From the NCBI RefSeq assembly GCF_008641065.1, contig NZ_VTRS01000009.1:12501-76500 (forward strand): a stretch of 64,000 nt of DNA, in the 5' to 3' direction. Position numbers and translations under genes: made by a program. Of this stretch, positions 1-8,111 are shown piece by piece (position 1 is the first letter of the stretch; each line of letters begins with the position of its first letter). The DNA comes from Rhabdaerophilum calidifontis (GTDB lineage Bacteria > Pseudomonadota > Alphaproteobacteria > Rhizobiales > Beijerinckiaceae). The notes under the pieces are model-generated. The model did no database searches, was not told the DNA's origin, and saw only the letters and a program-made list of their open reading frames with translations.

Positions 1-1
1 G

Positions 2-1876
2 CTAATCGGCATCGTTCTCACCGGCATCACCGGTGCTGCGCTGATGCTGCTCTCGGTGGCCGGGGCGCTCGGCCCGCTGCGCAACGCGGTGACGGAGCCG
101 CAGATCGCCAAGGTGGGCCGGGACGAGCGGATCGCGGCCGGCGGCATGGTCATCGCGGCGCGGCGCGGCGACAAGCTGGTGCGGCGCGCCAATCTCGTCG
201 CCGCGCGGCAGGATTACCGCATGCCGGTCCAGGTGAAGGCCGGCGACGCCATGGTGACCCGCCACCAGAGCTTCACCCGGCTGGCGACGCCGCTGGCGAT
301 CGAGACCCTCGGTTTTGGCGATTCGGTGCCGGCCTTCAACGTCGCACGACTGGTTTCCCTCGCAAGCGAGGATCGCGCCGCGCTTGATGCCGAAGGCCAG
401 GCGACGAGCGATGCCGAGGTCGGGCTGGCGATTCGCGACATCGCCGCCGCACGCGGCCTGCCCCATAGCGGCATCGTCCTTAAGGAGCAGGATGCGCTGT
501 CGCAGGTCTTCGATTTTCTCTCCGAGCGCCGGCGCGACCCTGGCACCGATGCGGCGCAATTGCGGCTCGCGAAGGTGATGCGCGCCCCCACCGAGGGCAC
601 CAATCTCCTCTCCTTCTCCGGGGCAGTCGGCGATCCGTTCTCGAAGCTGGTCGTCAGGATGGTGCCGGAGAATGTCTCGCTCCTGCCTCGGCAGGACGCG
701 GTGCTCACGCCGCTGCCGGTCGAGGAACGGCTGGTCCTCAGCCGCAACGAAGCCGCGACCCGGCAGACCCTGCGCGGACTCGGCCTCGATCCGCGCCAAG
801 TCAACGATATCATCGCGGCGCTCACGCGCAGCCGCTCGACCAGCGTGCTCGACGGCAACGGCATGCTCAAGCTGACGCTGCAACCCTCCGAACCCGGCGG
901 GCGCAAGGAGCTGATGCGGATCGAACTGTTCATCGACGAACAGCTTGCCGCCTCGGCCGGCCGGCGCGACGATGGCACGTTCTGGCCGGTCGAGATCCGC
1001 GATCTCGCGCCCAAGAAACCGGCCGAGCCGGCGCAGAGCGGCGAGGAGGACGAGGAGGACGAGAGCAATTCCTCCCGTCTCACCATCTACGCCTCGATCC
1101 ATGAAACCGCGCGCCGGCATGATCTCCCGCCCGCGATCGTCGAGGATGTGATCCGCACCGTATTCTTCGATGTCGATCTCCAGCGCCGGGTGCAGCCGGG
1201 CGATTCGATCGAGCTTCTGGTCTCGAACGGCGAAGGCGAGAATGCCCGGCCGGAATTGCAGCTCGTCTCGCTCATCACCAGCGGCGTGAAGCGGCGTTAT
1301 TACCGCTTCAAGCTCCCGGACGAGGACATCGTCGATTTCTTCGACGATCAGGGCCGGTCGGTGAAGCAGTTCCTGCTCCGCAAGCCGATCGACGGCGGCG
1401 AGCTGCGCTCGACCTTCGGCATGCGCCGCCACCCGATCCTGCGCTATTACCGGCTGCATTCCGGCGTCGACTGGGCGGGACCGGTCGGCATGCCGATCCG
1501 CGCCGCCGGCAACGGCACCGTGCGCCTCGCCGAATGGGATTCGGGCTATGGCCGCCGCGTCGAGATCGAGCACAACCACGGTTATGTCACGACCTACAGC
1601 CACATGTCGGCCTTCGCGCCCGGCATCAAGGTCGGTGCCCGCGTCCGCCAGGGGCAGATCATCGGCCGCCTCGGCTCCTCGGGCCTCTCGACCGGCCCGC
1701 ATCTGCATTACGAGGTGATGATCAACGAGCGGTTCGTCGATCCGCTGGCGATCAAGCTGCCGCGCGGGCGCGAACTCGGCGGCCGCCAGCTTGCCAGCTT
1801 CAAGCGCGAGCGCGACCAGATCGAAGCCGTGCTGCGCGCAGCCCCCGGCGCCAGCGCTCTCGTCGCGCAGAACTGA
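2..1876 (+). CDS. M23 family peptidase (LytM domain), 5' end cut by window edge
   Basis: Probable membrane-anchored peptidoglycan endopeptidase acting in the periplasm. The frame is open to the left edge and the first visible residues (LIGIVLTGITGAALMLL) look like the N-terminal membrane segment, so the true start lies outside the window; the first internal ATG is at 44. The C-terminal LytM domain has the expected zinc and catalytic motifs: HxxxD as HSGVDWAG near residue 470 (numbered from that ATG) and HxH as GPHLHYE near residue 551. A long middle region resembles the SH3-like and regulatory part of large alphaproteobacterial M23 proteins, and an acidic stretch (EEDEEDE) sits near 1045. It converges with the kinase gene, with four bases between stops. 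The family call is firm; the substrate bond is inferred. Confidence 0.9.
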   Translation, partial: LIGIVLTGITGAALMLLSVAGALGPLRNAVTEPQIAKVGRDERIAAGGMVIAARRGDKLVRRANLVAARQDYRMPVQVKAGDAMVTRHQSFTRLATPLAIETLGFGDSVPAFNVARLVSLASEDRAALDAEGQATSDAEVGLAIRDIAAARGLPHSGIVLKEQDALSQVFDFLSERRRDPGTDAAQLRLAKVMRAPTEGTNLLSFSGAVGDPFSKLVVRMVPENVSLLPRQDAVLTPLPVEERLVLSRNEAATRQTLRGLGLDPRQVNDIIAALTRSRSTSVLDGNGMLKLTLQPSEPGGRKELMRIELFIDEQLAASAGRRDDGTFWPVEIRDLAPKKPAEPAQSGEEDEEDESNSSRLTIYASIHETARRHDLPPAIVEDVIRTVFFDVDLQRRVQPGDSIELLVSNGEGENARPELQLVSLITSGVKRRYYRFKLPDEDIVDFFDDQGRSVKQFLLRKPIDGGELRSTFGMRRHPILRYYRLHSGVDWAGPVGMPIRAAGNGTVRLAEWDSGYGRRVEIEHNHGYVTTYSHMSAFAPGIKVGARVRQGQIIGRLGSSGLSTGPHLHYEVMINERFVDPLAIKLPRGRELGGRQLASFKRERDQIEAVLRAAPGASALVAQN

Positions 1877-1880
1877 GCCT

Positions 1881-2930
1881 TCAGGCGGCCGCGTTGGCCT
1901 CCGCATGGCCGAGCGCGGCGAGCACTGCGCGCACCTCGATCGGTTTCACCACCATTGCGTCGATCTCCGCCGCGAGCGGATCCTCCGGGGCAAGCACCTC
2001 GGCGCTGACGACGATGATCCGCGGCCGGCTCGACCGGGGCAGCCGCGCGATCCGGGCGATCAGCGTCCGCCCGCCGCCATCCGGCATCTGGAGATCGGTC
2101 AGCACCACCGCCGGCCGCGCCCGCGCGATGATCTCGGAGGCGGCTTCGACGCTGGCCGCCTCGCAGCAGGCGTGCCCGGCCGCTTCGAGGATGGTGACGA
2201 GCACGCGCCGCGCCGCCGGGTGATCGTCGACGATGAGGCAGAAGCCGGACCCTGCCGCCATTGCCGGCCGCGATCCCGGCCAGTCGAAGGCGAATCGCGC
2301 GCCGCCCCGGGGCCCCGGCCCGCCCGTGAGGCGACCGCCATGCGCAGCGACGATGCCGCCGGCGATCGAGAGCCCGATCCCGGCGCCGCCGCTCCGCCCC
2401 TCGATCCGCCCGCCCTTCGCGATCAGCCGCGCCGCCACCGCCTCGGTGAGCCCCGGCCCCGAATCGCTGACCGCGAACATGAGCCGCCCATCCGCCCGTT
2501 CGTCGAGGGCCAGGATGATGCCGCCGGCTTCCGTGAGCCGGAAGGCGTTGTCGAGCAGATTCTCCAGCACCTGGCGCAGCGGCACAGCCTCCACGCTCCG
2601 CGCCGCCAGCGCCGGCGTCAGGCCCGTCAGCGCGAAATCGAGGCCGCGCGCGCGGGCGCGCGCCTCGCTCGCCAGCCGCAGATCATCGAGAAGCGCGCCG
2701 AGCGGCCGCTCTCCGGCGGGCGGTTCCGCGCCGGGATCGAGGATGGCGTTGGCGATGGCGCGCAGATGCCGGCAGGAGGCGGCGAGCGCCTCGACGATCC
2801 GGCGCTGGCCGGGGTCGAGCGGGCCGGCTCCGAGCAGCGCGATCATCGCCTCGACCCCGCCGAGCGGCGAGCGCAGCTCATGCGCGATCTCGGCAAGGCG
2901 CCTGCCGCTCTGTTCCGATTCTTCGGCCAT
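1881..2930 (-). CDS. Soluble hybrid histidine kinase with C-terminal receiver
   Basis: Two-component signalling protein of 349 residues with no sensor or membrane segment. Order seen: a HisKA dimerisation helix with H-box IAHELRSPLGG (phospho-acceptor H17), a HATPase domain with N-box ENLLDNAF (N128), G-boxes DSGPGL and GGAGIGLSIA, then a receiver domain from about residue 229 with acidic pair D235/D236, phospho-acceptor D279 in LTDLQMPD and a conserved Lys in VVKPIEV. Input must come from another protein because the kinase starts almost at residue 1. The upstream neighbour is divergent, so it is probably monocistronic. The architecture is clear; the signal and partner are unknown. Confidence 0.87.
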   Translation of the reverse strand: MAEESEQSGRRLAEIAHELRSPLGGVEAMIALLGAGPLDPGQRRIVEALAASCRHLRAIANAILDPGAEPPAGERPLGALLDDLRLASEARARARGLDFALTGLTPALAARSVEAVPLRQVLENLLDNAFRLTEAGGIILALDERADGRLMFAVSDSGPGLTEAVAARLIAKGGRIEGRSGGAGIGLSIAGGIVAAHGGRLTGGPGPRGGARFAFDWPGSRPAMAAGSGFCLIVDDHPAARRVLVTILEAAGHACCEAASVEAASEIIARARPAVVLTDLQMPDGGGRTLIARIARLPRSSRPRIIVVSAEVLAPEDPLAAEIDAMVVKPIEVRAVLAALGHAEANAAA

Positions 2931-3100
2931 GATCGCGGGTCCGATCCATTCGCCGGCCGGGCCGGCTCCATTCTGGGTGCAAGGAGCCTAGCCCGCCGCC
3001 CTTAAGCCTTGCCTAAAGCGATGCATGCGGAAACCGCTTGCCGGCCGCGGAGCTTTGCGCGCATAGCCGCCGGCACTTGTCCAATTCTTGGGCCGCCGCC

Positions 3101-4027
3101 GTGATTCTCGCCTCGCTCGCCATCGTCGCCCCCATCTTCGCGCTGGTCGCCCTCGGCTACGGGGTCGTCCGCGCCCGGCTCGCGAGCGCAGAGGCCGGCA
3201 ACGGGCTCTCCGAATTCGTGTTCGTGCTGGCAATTCCGGCACTGCTGTTCCGCACGGTGGCGGGGGCAGATTTCCCGAGCCTCAATCCCCTGCCCTATTG
3301 GGCGGCCTATTTCATCCCGCTCGCCCTGTGCTGGACCCTCGCCGGCCTCTATGCCCGCCGCCTCGGCCGTGATGCGACCGAACAGGCGATCACCGGGTTC
3401 GCGGCGGCGCAATCCAACACGGTCATGGTCGGCATTCCGGTGATCCTCGGCACGCTCGGCGATCGCGGCTCGGTGGCGATCGTGCTGCTGCTTGTCGTGC
3501 ATCTGCCGGTGACGATGAGCATCGTCACGCTGCTGATCGCGCGGGGCGAGGGCGGCGGCGCGGGCCGGCTCCTGCGTTCGCTCGCCCTGCACCCGATCCT
3601 CCTCGCGATCTTCGCCGGTCTCGCCTGGCGCGCGGCGGGGCTGCCGATGCCGGATATCCTGCGCACGCTGCTGCGCTATCTCGGCGACACCGCGGCGCCC
3701 TGCGCGCTGGTGGCGATGGGCATGTCGATGCACCGGGTCGCGCTCGCCGGCAACCGGCGGATCATCGCGCTCGTCACCGCGATCAAGCTGGTGCTGCACC
3801 CGCTGCTTGTCTATGTGCTCGGCGTGAAGCTGATGGGGCTGCCGCCGCTTTTCGCCGCTTCGGCCCTGCTCTTCGCCGCCTGCCCGACCGGAATCAACGC
3901 CTTCCTCGTCGCCGACCGCTACAAGAGCGGCGCCGCGACCGTTTCCGGCGCGATCACGCTCTCCACCGTGCTCGCCATCGTCACCATGACATTCGCGGTC
4001 TCGGTCGCGACCGGCCTCATGCGCTGA
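3101..4027 (+). CDS. AEC family transporter (auxin efflux carrier-like)
   Basis: Inner-membrane carrier of about 308 residues and roughly ten hydrophobic segments, of the AEC family that includes malate/malonate-type exporters. The N-terminal segment ILASLAIVAPIFALVALGYG and the tail pattern PTGINAFLVADRYKSGAATVSGAI, which ends in the helix before the stop, are typical. I chose the GTG at 3101 because family members begin just before this helix; a TTG at 3038 would add 21 poorly conserved residues. No convincing ribosome-binding site precedes either start. The substrate cannot be told from the sequence. Confidence 0.85.
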   Translation: MILASLAIVAPIFALVALGYGVVRARLASAEAGNGLSEFVFVLAIPALLFRTVAGADFPSLNPLPYWAAYFIPLALCWTLAGLYARRLGRDATEQAITGFAAAQSNTVMVGIPVILGTLGDRGSVAIVLLLVVHLPVTMSIVTLLIARGEGGGAGRLLRSLALHPILLAIFAGLAWRAAGLPMPDILRTLLRYLGDTAAPCALVAMGMSMHRVALAGNRRIIALVTAIKLVLHPLLVYVLGVKLMGLPPLFAASALLFAACPTGINAFLVADRYKSGAATVSGAITLSTVLAIVTMTFAVSVATGLMR

Positions 4028-4048
4028 GAGACCCTCGCACCGGGAGAA

Positions 4049-4909
4049 TCACGCCTCGAAACCGAGATGGCGCCGGATCGCGGCGGGCGATATCCCCTCG
4101 CCGCGCAGGCGGCGCAGCGGCGTCGAAGCGGCGGATTTGGCGAGCTTCCGCCCATCCGCATCACGGATCAGCGGATGATGATGATAGATCGGCTCGGGCA
4201 GCCCGAGCAGGGTCTGCAACAGGCGGTGGATGGCGGTCTGGGCGAAGAGGTCCATGCCCCGCACCACATGGGTCACCCCCTGCATCGCGTCGTCGAGCAC
4301 CACCGCGAGATGGTAGCTGGTCGGGATCTCCTTGCGGACCAGCACGACATCGCCCCAGGCGGCGATATCCGGCATGGTCGCGCCGGGCACGCCGCCCTGC
4401 TCCCGCCAGGCGGGCGCGCCGGCGCGCCGTGCCGCGCGGGCGCTGTCGAGGCGCAGCGCGAAGGCCGCGCCGCCGGCCCGCAGCGCGGCGATCTCGTCGG
4501 GCGGACGCTGGCGGCAGGTTCCGGGATAGCGCGGCGCGCCCTCCGGATCGCGCGGCGGGTCGGCTCCGGCCGCCGCCGCGATCTCCGCGCGGGAGCAAAA
4601 GCAGGGATAGAGCAGCCCCTCCGCCTCGAGCCGCGCCGCCGCCGCGCGATAGCGGTCGAAATGCGCGCTCTGGCGCAGAACCGGTTCCTCCCAGGCGAGG
4701 CCGAGCCAGGCGAGATCCTCGAGGCAATCGGCCACCAGCGCCTCGGTGCAGCGGGTGGTGTCGATATCCTCGATCCGCAGCAGGAAGCGCCCGCCGCTCC
4801 GCCGCGCCATCTCGGCGTTGAGCAGCGCCGAATAGGCGTGCCCCAGATGAAGATGGCCGTTCGGGCTCGGCGCGAAGCGGAAGACAGGTTGCCGGAAATC
4901 GGGTTGCAT
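4049..4909 (-). CDS. gluQRS: Glutamyl-Q tRNA(Asp) synthetase
   Basis: Transfers activated glutamate onto the queuosine of tRNA(Asp); it is a paralogue of the GlnRS/GluRS catalytic core without the anticodon-binding domain, and the 286-residue length fits. Visible motifs: class I signature SPNGHLHLGHAYSAL (HIGH type), the RIEDIDTTR block, the zinc-site pair CFCSR and YPGTCR, and the KMSKS equivalent GRKLAKS near the C terminus. The 5' end faces the divergent glycosylase gene, with 64 bases between the two starts. Confidence 0.93.
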   Translation of the reverse strand: MQPDFRQPVFRFAPSPNGHLHLGHAYSALLNAEMARRSGGRFLLRIEDIDTTRCTEALVADCLEDLAWLGLAWEEPVLRQSAHFDRYRAAAARLEAEGLLYPCFCSRAEIAAAAGADPPRDPEGAPRYPGTCRQRPPDEIAALRAGGAAFALRLDSARAARRAGAPAWREQGGVPGATMPDIAAWGDVVLVRKEIPTSYHLAVVLDDAMQGVTHVVRGMDLFAQTAIHRLLQTLLGLPEPIYHHHPLIRDADGRKLAKSAASTPLRRLRGEGISPAAIRRHLGFEA

Positions 4910-4973
4910 TGACTTTGTCTGGCGCGAAATGCCCTATCCGGCAACAGGAGGCGCGCCGCCGGCGCGAACAATC

Positions 4974-5618
4974 ATGACCATCATCCGCGATGACGCCGAT
5001 ATCCGCCGGGGCATGGAATTCCTCGCCGGAATCTGCCCGCATATGCGCATGATCGGCGAGACGATCGGCCCGCCGCCGCTGCGCTGGCGGGAGCCGGGTT
5101 TTTCGGGGCTCGTCTCGACCATCACGGCGCAGCAATTGTCGGTTTCCTCGGCGAACGCGATCCGCGACAAGCTGCATGCGCGTTTCGATCCGCTGGAACC
5201 GGCGGCGCTGCTCGCGGCGGACGAGGCGGATCTGCGCGCCTGCGGCCTTTCCGGACCAAAGATCCGCACCCTGCGCGCGGTGTCGGAGGCGATCGTCTCC
5301 GGTTCCCTGCCCTTTGACCACCTGCACACGCTTCCGGTCGAGGAGGCGAAGGCGTCGCTGGTCGCGGTGCATGGTATCGGCCCCTGGACGGCGGAGGTCT
5401 ATATGATGTTCTGCCTCGGCGTACAGGATATCTTCGCCCCCGCTGATCTGGCGCTCCAGGAGGGCGCCCGGTTGGCGATGGCCCTCCCTGCCCGCCCCGG
5501 CACGCGCGAAATGGCCGAAATCGCGACGCGCTGGCAGCCCTGGCGGGCGGTCGCGGCGCGGATGCTCTGGGCCTATTACGGCCATGTGAAGCGCCGGCAG
5601 GGCGTGGTCTCGAACTGA
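4974..5618 (+). CDS. DNA-3-methyladenine glycosylase 2 family (AlkA-like)
   Basis: Base-excision repair enzyme removing alkylated purines. It carries the HhH-GPD fold: hairpin VHGIGPWTAEVYMMF near residues 130-145 followed by the conserved aspartate in FAPADLALQ. At 214 residues it lacks the N-terminal AlkA_N domain of E. coli AlkA, like the short glycosylases common in alphaproteobacteria. The start is uncertain: ATG 4974 gives a natural N terminus (MTIIRDDADI); ATG 4929 would add 15 residues and has no better ribosome-binding site (an AGGAGG at 4946 is misplaced for both). A Crp/Fnr gene follows after 12 bases. Confidence 0.87.
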   Translation: MTIIRDDADIRRGMEFLAGICPHMRMIGETIGPPPLRWREPGFSGLVSTITAQQLSVSSANAIRDKLHARFDPLEPAALLAADEADLRACGLSGPKIRTLRAVSEAIVSGSLPFDHLHTLPVEEAKASLVAVHGIGPWTAEVYMMFCLGVQDIFAPADLALQEGARLAMALPARPGTREMAEIATRWQPWRAVAARMLWAYYGHVKRRQGVVSN

Positions 5619-5630
5619 GCCGGAGGGGCG

Positions 5631-6305
5631 ATGCAGCGCGCGGCGGACAGGAAGACGATCGGTCACGTCGCGGACCGGCTCGCGCTGGCCGGCGCGGCGC
5701 GCGAGGAATTCGGGGCCGCAGCGCGGCTGCACCGTTTCCCGTCCGGCATGACCGTGATTCGCCCCGGCGATCCGGCGCAAGGATATCTCTACATTCTCGA
5801 CGGCGCCGTGCGCATGCAACTCGTCGGAGCGCGGGGACGTGTCGTCACCCTGCTGCGCATCGAGCGCGACGAACCCTGCGTGCTGACGACCTCCTGCCTG
5901 TTCTCGCGCCGACCCTACCCGGTCGAGGGCGTGACGGAGGGCGAGGTCACGGCGCTGACGCTGCCCGTGGCGGTCTTCGATTGGCTTTTCGCCGAGGCGC
6001 CGGGTTTCCGCGCCGCGGTGCTGCGCACCTTCTCCGAGCGCGTCGGAGATATCATCGTCGCGATGGAAGCGAGCCTGTTCGACAGCGTTCCCGCCCGCCT
6101 CGCCCGCGCGCTGATCGGCGCCGCGCGCGAAGGCATCGTGCATCTGACCCATGCGGAGCTTGCCGCCGAGATCGGCTCGGCACGCGAGGTGGTGAGCCGC
6201 CAGCTGGCGCGGTTCGCCGAACGCGGGCTGATCAGCCTCCAGCGCGGCACGATCGAGATCCGCGCCGCCGAGGCGTTGCGGCGCGAGGCTGAATCCGGAA
6301 TCTGA
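5631..6305 (+). CDS. Crp/Fnr family transcriptional regulator
   Basis: DNA-binding regulator of 224 residues: cyclic-nucleotide-type beta-barrel at about residues 35-120, the long dimer helix, and a C-terminal winged HTH with recognition segment LAAEIGSAREVVSRQLARF. The N-terminal cysteine cluster of true FNR is absent. Two cysteines lie close together in the barrel (EPCVLTTSC), so a thiol or redox signal is possible but unproven. The DUF2892 membrane-protein gene lies 113 bases downstream on the same strand, a pairing often seen in sulfur or redox-responsive units, and is the likely target. Confidence 0.88.
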   Translation: MQRAADRKTIGHVADRLALAGAAREEFGAAARLHRFPSGMTVIRPGDPAQGYLYILDGAVRMQLVGARGRVVTLLRIERDEPCVLTTSCLFSRRPYPVEGVTEGEVTALTLPVAVFDWLFAEAPGFRAAVLRTFSERVGDIIVAMEASLFDSVPARLARALIGAAREGIVHLTHAELAAEIGSAREVVSRQLARFAERGLISLQRGTIEIRAAEALRREAESGI

Positions 6306-6418
6306 CGGATGACAGGCGGGCGTCTGTGACCTCGTCACCGACATACCCAGCCCTTTCGTGCTCCATGCAGAAGTGACGCCGCGCGCCGGCGCCGTTCGCG
6401 ATGATGCGGGAGAACACC

Positions 6419-6634
6419 ATGATCAGGAATGTCGGAATGCTGGATCGCGCGCTGCGCGTGATCCTCGGGCTCGTGCTGCTGGCCTTTGCCCTCGGTTATA
6501 TCGCGCCGGGCACGGGGTATAACTGGCTCGGCTGGATCGGCATCGTGCCCCTTCTCACCGCGCTGTTCGGCTATTGCCCGGCCTATACGCTGTTGGGCCT
6601 GTCGACCTGCCCGATGGAGCCGCGCAAGAACTGA
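6419..6634 (+). CDS. DUF2892 (YgaP-type) small membrane protein
   Basis: 71-residue inner-membrane protein with two hydrophobic helices (ALRVILGLVLLAFALGYI and WLGWIGIVPLLTALFGY) and the family tail with two cysteines, CPAYTLLGLSTCPM. The domain forms the membrane anchor of the rhodanese YgaP and occurs alone in many proteobacteria. The start is fixed by GGGAG six bases upstream; an ATG at 6401 would put this site inside the gene. Function is unknown; it is likely controlled by the upstream Crp/Fnr regulator. Confidence 0.9.
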   Translation: MIRNVGMLDRALRVILGLVLLAFALGYIAPGTGYNWLGWIGIVPLLTALFGYCPAYTLLGLSTCPMEPRKN

Positions 6635-6684
6635 ACCGTACAAGAGCTGACGAACCGGGCCGTGCCGCAAGGGCCAGTCCGGCC

Positions 6685-6711
6685 CCCGGCCGGGTCCTCC
6701 CGGCCGGGAGG
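6685..6711 (+). terminator. GC-rich palindromes after the DUF2892 gene
   Basis: Two self-complementary blocks lie back to back: CCCGGCCGGG (6685-6694) and the 16-bp perfect palindrome CCTCCCGGCCGGGAGG (6696-6711). They probably form the 3' hairpin of the Crp-DUF2892 transcript. No T-run follows, so an intrinsic terminator is only a suggestion. The rest of the 6635-7017 gap shows nothing else apart from the promoter-like site at 6870. Confidence 0.45.
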
Positions 6712-6869
6712 GGTTGGATGCGCCGCGAATGCCCGCTGCCATACCGTCGGGACTTGATGAAACACGCCATCCGCAGGGCGGCCTGCGCAGTTCACACTCG
6801 CTTTCCCGTCCCTCGCGGCTCAGCCCGCTCCCAGTCTGCTGTCTCCTTCGCCGCCCGCCACCCCAACCC

Positions 6870-6909
6870 TTGACAGAGTCATTATTTCGTTTATTCTAGA
6901 AATATAGAA
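6870..6909 (+). promoter_or_regulatory. Promoter with overlapping inverted-repeat operator ahead of permease
   Basis: A -35 element TTGACA (6870-6875), 16 bases, then TATTCT (6892-6897) as -10. Overlapping the -10 is the dyad TTCTA-N6-TAGAA in an AT-rich island that stands out in this GC-rich genome. The geometry fits a repressor blocking RNA polymerase; ArsR-type metalloregulator sites look similar, but no arsR gene is adjacent. The permease start is 100 bases or more downstream, leaving a long leader. Confidence 0.55.
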
Positions 6910-7017
6910 AGTATGGATCCGGATGATCTCTCCGCAATCCATCCCGTCCCGCGCCGCGATCAGGCCGGCGCCAAGCCCCACCCTGGCGGAAGCCACCCCG
7001 TTTCCGGGAGAACCCGA

Positions 7018-8046
7018 ATGAGAACCCTTCCCTTCCCCATCCATATCGCGCGGCCAGACCCCGTGCTGCTCACGCTCGTTGCGGTTTTCGCCGGGCTTGC
7101 CCTGTTCGCGCCGGCGCAGGCGGAGGCGAGCCTGGCCTTCGTCCTCCGCGCGGTCCTTTCGGTGCTGCCGCTATTTCTGCTGTCGATCGCCATCGCGGCC
7201 TATGCGGCGGCGAGCGGCGCCGACAACCTGATCGCACGCGCCTTTGCCGGCAATGCCGCGATCATGGTAGTGAGCGCCGCCCTGATGGGCGCGCTCTCGC
7301 CCTTCTGTTCCTGTGGCGTCATCCCATTGATCGCGGCGCTGCTGGCCATGGGCGTGCCGCTCGCCCCCGTCATGGCCTTCTGGCTCGCCTCGCCCCTGAT
7401 GGACCCGGCGATGTTCGTGCTGACGGCCTCGATCCTCGGAACCGGATTCGCGATCGGCAAGACAATCGCCGCCATCGCGGTGGGGCTCATCGGCGGCCTC
7501 GGCACGCTGGCGCTGCAACGCCTCGGGCTTGTCGGCGAGGTGCTGCGCGAGGGCGTGGGCAATGGCGGCTGCGCCGGCGGCAAGATCCGCGCGCCGAAGC
7601 CCGTGCTGTGGCCGTTCTGGCGCGAGCCGGCGCGACGCGAGACCTTCCGCGCCAATGCGCTGAAGAACATCGTCTTTCTCGGCAAGATGCTGATCCTCGC
7701 CTTCACGCTCGAAAGCCTGATGGTCGCCTATCTCCCGCCCGGACTCGTGGTGCGGCTGCTTGGCGGCGAGGGACCGGGCGCCATCCTGGTCGCAACGCTT
7801 GTCGGCATTCCCGCCTATCTCAACGGCACGGCGGCGCTGCCGCTGGTGCGTGAGCTGATCGGGCAGGGCATGGCGCCGGGTGCCGGCATGGCCTTCCTGA
7901 TCGCGGGCGGCGTGACTTCGATCCCCGCCGCGATCGCGGTGCATGCGGTGGCGCGGCGGCCGGTCTTCATCGCCTATCTCGGCTTCGCCTTGCTCGGCGC
8001 GCTGCTGAGCGGCCTTGCCTGGCAGCAGGCCGCCAGGTTCATGTGA
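7018..8046 (+). CDS. Permease of the ArsP/SO_0444 type (metal or metalloid efflux)
   Basis: Polytopic inner-membrane protein of 342 residues with about eight helices in two halves. The first half has the family's cysteine motif in SPFCSCGVIPL, and the second repeats the helix-break pattern in GIPAYLNGTAALPL. Members export organoarsenicals or copper/zinc; which substrate applies here cannot be read from sequence. A short Gly/Cys stretch (GNGGCAGGK) in the central loop could bind metal. ATG 7018 is supported by GGGAG eight bases upstream. The dyad-containing promoter at 6870 suggests repressible expression. Confidence 0.85.
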   Translation: MRTLPFPIHIARPDPVLLTLVAVFAGLALFAPAQAEASLAFVLRAVLSVLPLFLLSIAIAAYAAASGADNLIARAFAGNAAIMVVSAALMGALSPFCSCGVIPLIAALLAMGVPLAPVMAFWLASPLMDPAMFVLTASILGTGFAIGKTIAAIAVGLIGGLGTLALQRLGLVGEVLREGVGNGGCAGGKIRAPKPVLWPFWREPARRETFRANALKNIVFLGKMLILAFTLESLMVAYLPPGLVVRLLGGEGPGAILVATLVGIPAYLNGTAALPLVRELIGQGMAPGAGMAFLIAGGVTSIPAAIAVHAVARRPVFIAYLGFALLGALLSGLAWQQAARFM

Positions 8047-8064
8047 CGGAACCGGGCAAAAAGG

Positions 8065-8096
8065 ATCGCCGCCCGGCAGCGCCGGGCGGCGATTTT
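8065..8096. terminator. Bidirectional intrinsic terminator
   Basis: A 13-bp perfect stem (8065-8077 with 8081-8093, loop AGC) followed by TTTT on the plus strand and preceded by AAAAA at 8058-8062, which reads as TTTTT on the minus strand. It sits between the convergent permease and phytase-like genes and can serve both. Confidence 0.9.
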
Positions 8097-8111
8097 CGTG
8101 CCGGCGGGCGC

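Noticed and set aside
2-1906. 634-codon minus-strand frame opposite the M23 peptidase
   Set aside because: The plus-strand frame has complete peptidase motifs; the minus frame has only low-complexity Arg/Ala/Asp sequence.
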